DNA of 13,791 nucleotides from positions 160,399-174,189 of the forward strand of contig NW_019091436.1 of NCBI RefSeq assembly GCF_001949145.1. The letters run 5' to 3'. Below, one piece after another: positions 11,512 to 13,791 of the stretch. Below the pieces are notes generated by a model, which was given only the letters and a program-made list of their open reading frames with translations, was not told the origin of the DNA and ran no database searches. A program made the translations under genes and the position numbers. The first letter of the stretch is position 1; each line of letters opens with the position of its first letter. The DNA comes from Acanthaster planci (taxonomy: Eukaryota > Echinodermata > Asteroidea > Valvatida > Acanthasteridae).

Positions 11512-13166
11512 TTAGTGCATCTGTCAAGTTTCAGCCTGTCACCATTCAACAAAAACTTGACTGCAATGGAGATGACAAATCTTGGCTTCAGAACACCAAA
11601 CTTTCCAGTTTTGGAACTTTTACCCAAGTCAAATTCAAACACTTGGTTAAATGTATGAACTTTATGCACGTAAAAGTAAAGAAACAGGACTAGTGGATCA
11701 GGAAAATTTTCAACATTTTTCTTGACTAGCTCTACTTTGGGGGAAAAATGAAAAACTATCAATTTGTTTAATCCAGCATGACAAATGATGTCATTGACAA
11801 TTGCATGCTCTTACGAGTTAATTTCATCAACACTTTAGCCTAACCAAAACCTTCAATAACTTTGGAACAGAACACATTTCTAGGAAAAAAACTCTCTAAT
11901 ACTGAAGCTCTCTTACATTCATTCAATATTCTTTCAAGATTAGAGTCGGATTGAAATCAGCACCTGTGACGGCCCATGTGCACAGTTCAGTCCCAATTTC
12001 TAAGAACACAATCACAGCATTTACCTGTGTTCTGCTAGGGACATGTCCAAATGTTCATCCATGAGAGTCCAATTTTATGTACTTCCAGGTAATTCTGCCA
12101 AAAGTTAAAACATTAACATTAATATATTTGTCTATTTAAAATTTTTGTTTTAATTCCACTTTAAAAATGAAATTGTGTTACTGATATTATATACAAGACG
12201 GGAAATGGTAAATACTAAATTCTTAATTTACACACTAAAATTTGGAGTTCTTTGGTTTAGTTACTTCAAAATATCCCAGCTCTATGCTTTACAAACTATA
12301 ATAATCACAACATTCCACAAAAGTGCTTATGAACAACACGAACTATGGGACATGGGAAAGTACAGGATCTCTGCATTTTTGAAAGCTTGACTGCTTGACG
12401 TGACTCCGGGCTCCAACTTTAAAAGCATTTGAAGTCCTGACTCGAGACACCTTTGCAAAGTGAAACCAATGATGCCTCTGTTGAAAACCATGCCAAGATT
12501 TGGAAAATGGGTTATTACTGTAGTTTTACATAACATCGTCACAGCTACCCTGCAGGTTGATCTCATACGAAGGAAGCAGATTACTTTGGAGAACATGCAA
12601 ACATTTCGTGTTTCTAACATTGACATATGACCAAGTGTAATATTAACCCTCTTCCATCACACACGACAAAACTACATTTTAACTTTAACTGGTATGTGAT
12701 CGTAAACATTTGTACCAAACCTTGTTCAGAAAACTAATAGCGAAATGTTTGGGTCACATGATGAATACAAGGTGTAACATGGCAGTGTGTATAAAGCACC
12801 ATAAAGCAGCCATGAAAAATGCTTAGGAAAACAAGTCTCCACAGAACAAGCCCCTGACATCTAAGTGTGAGAGCTTTGCACCAATCATTTTGTCAGCAAG
12901 TACAAAGGGTACTTCCAACATAAAGTACAATTTTCGGCTTCAAACAGCTGTATCTGGAAGCATTTTGTCCTTGGGTTTAAAAAAAAATTATTTATCTCCA
13001 CTCCTGCATGTGTACCCATTAAAAAGTGAAATATGTTTTTGATGTAACAGCCTTTTTTTTTACAAAGTTAAGACCTGATGTGTAGGAATACATGTTACTC
13101 ATGAGCCAACAGTGCAAAAAGAATCTTTCTTGCTTGAAGTACATGTAGGCAGTCACTTCGTTTGTT
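11512..13166. other. Non-coding stretch
   Basis: No gene is recognised. Open frames at 11493-11762 (minus), 12175-12390 (plus) and 12327-12626 (minus) show no motifs. A short splice-bounded candidate at 12025-12088 is discussed in the findings. The sequence is AT-rich, with very AT-rich stretches near 12110-12180. Confidence 0.5.
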
Positions 13167-13174
13167 GATAGGCC
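13167..13174. repeat. Left target-site duplication of the hAT MITE
   Basis: GATAGGCC, matching GCTAGGCC at 13630-13637 at seven of eight positions; the one mismatch suggests an old insertion. Confidence 0.75.
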
Positions 13175-13629
13175 CAGAGTTATAACAAGTCGCTAGTTTT
13201 TATGACTCAAGTCGAGTCATTTCAACAGTGACTCAAGTCATCAGTCAATAAAGTCGAGACGAGTCAGGTATTTAGCTCAAGTTAATTTGAGTCACAAATA
13301 TTTGAGCACAATGCAATAAATCAAAATGAAAGTCATTTGGGGGTATTCTTTACCTTTGGGTTACAGCAATGTATGTGTGGACACACCATATCTAACTCTT
13401 GATGATAACACGACAAATTTATAAACCAGCGGTTGTAAGTCATTACACATATTTCACAAAGAAGTTTGCTTTATTTTTGGGACTTGAGTCTTATAAACCT
13501 TAACTCTTCTGATAACAGATTCGAGTTGAGTCATTTACTCGGAATGACTCAGTTCGAGGTTAAGTCATTTACCCATCAGAAGTTGAGTTAAAGGCGCCAA
13601 AAATTGTGACTTGATTCATTACAACTCTG
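13175..13629. mobile_element. hAT-type MITE, 455 bp, with target duplication
   Basis: The tips are CAGAGTTATAAC on the left and, read inward from the right, CAGAGTTGTAATG. They are flanked by eight-base sequences GATAGGCC (13167-13174) and GCTAGGCC (13630-13637), identical at seven of eight positions. A CAG-starting terminal repeat with an 8-bp duplication is the known hallmark of hAT DNA transposons. There is no transposase ORF, so it would be non-autonomous. The interior is dominated by ACTCAAGTCGAGTCA-like words in both orientations, including five perfect TGASTCA sites. Confidence 0.88.
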
Positions 13630-13637
13630 GCTAGGCC
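13630..13637. repeat. Right target-site duplication of the hAT MITE
   Basis: GCTAGGCC, the partner of GATAGGCC at 13167-13174. Confidence 0.75.
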
Positions 13638-13791
13638 AACCACAGCTAACAACACGAAGCCTCTCTGATACTTTGTCAAGCCCTCTGTATTAGCTTTTTA
13701 AGGAGTTTTACTCAAATAACGTCTTAATGAATTGACCAGTTTCCAAAAGGAAATGAAATACATCTACCATGAACCACTTGCGAACAATGAG

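Noticed and set aside
12327-12626. Minus-strand 99-codon frame.
   Set aside because: No motif, no splice or promoter context, and no codon bias apparent by eye.

Overview
The window reads as eukaryotic nuclear DNA. It has no prokaryotic-style gene packing, it is AT-rich and mostly non-coding, and it carries GT-AG introns, short non-autonomous transposons and a CpG island. The one gene I can identify firmly is a Rap1 small GTPase on the minus strand, a family found across animals and fungi. The long introns and the striking excess of the palindrome TACATGTA remind me of marine invertebrate genomes (amphioxus, echinoderm or hemichordate type). That placement is a guess from style, not a demonstration.

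Layout from left to right. A minisatellite of nine 21-bp units fills about 40-239. From 240 to 3452 there is intronic sequence (intron 2 of Rap1, read leftward), with a decayed tandem repeat at 2206-2333. Rap1 coding exon 2 lies at 3453-3521, a 496-bp intron at 3522-4017, and the start-codon exon at 4018-4091. Together they encode residues 1-42 of Rap1: the P-loop and the switch I/effector loop. The third coding exon was searched for in 1-3452 and not seen, so the gene probably runs off the left edge. Upstream of the start codon (higher coordinates) is about 4 kb that would be the 5'-UTR intron. A candidate promoter lies at about 8085-8121, with a TATA-like box, a perfect CRE and a donor-like site downstream. 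A CpG-rich block follows at about 8285-8520 and may be the promoter island of Rap1, or be shared with an unseen divergent transcript.

The promoter block sits between two inverted copies of one repeat family (6769-6932 and 9473-9628). To the right there are no recognisable genes but several foldback or terminal-inverted-repeat elements: a hairpin at 9048-9138, a foldback at 11053-11200, a TA-flanked MITE at 11351-11509, and a 455-bp hAT-type MITE at 13175-13629. The last has an 8-bp near-perfect target duplication and is loaded with AP-1-type TGASTCA sites.

I found no multi-gene system. The points of interest are the Rap1 promoter architecture and the structured repeats around it.
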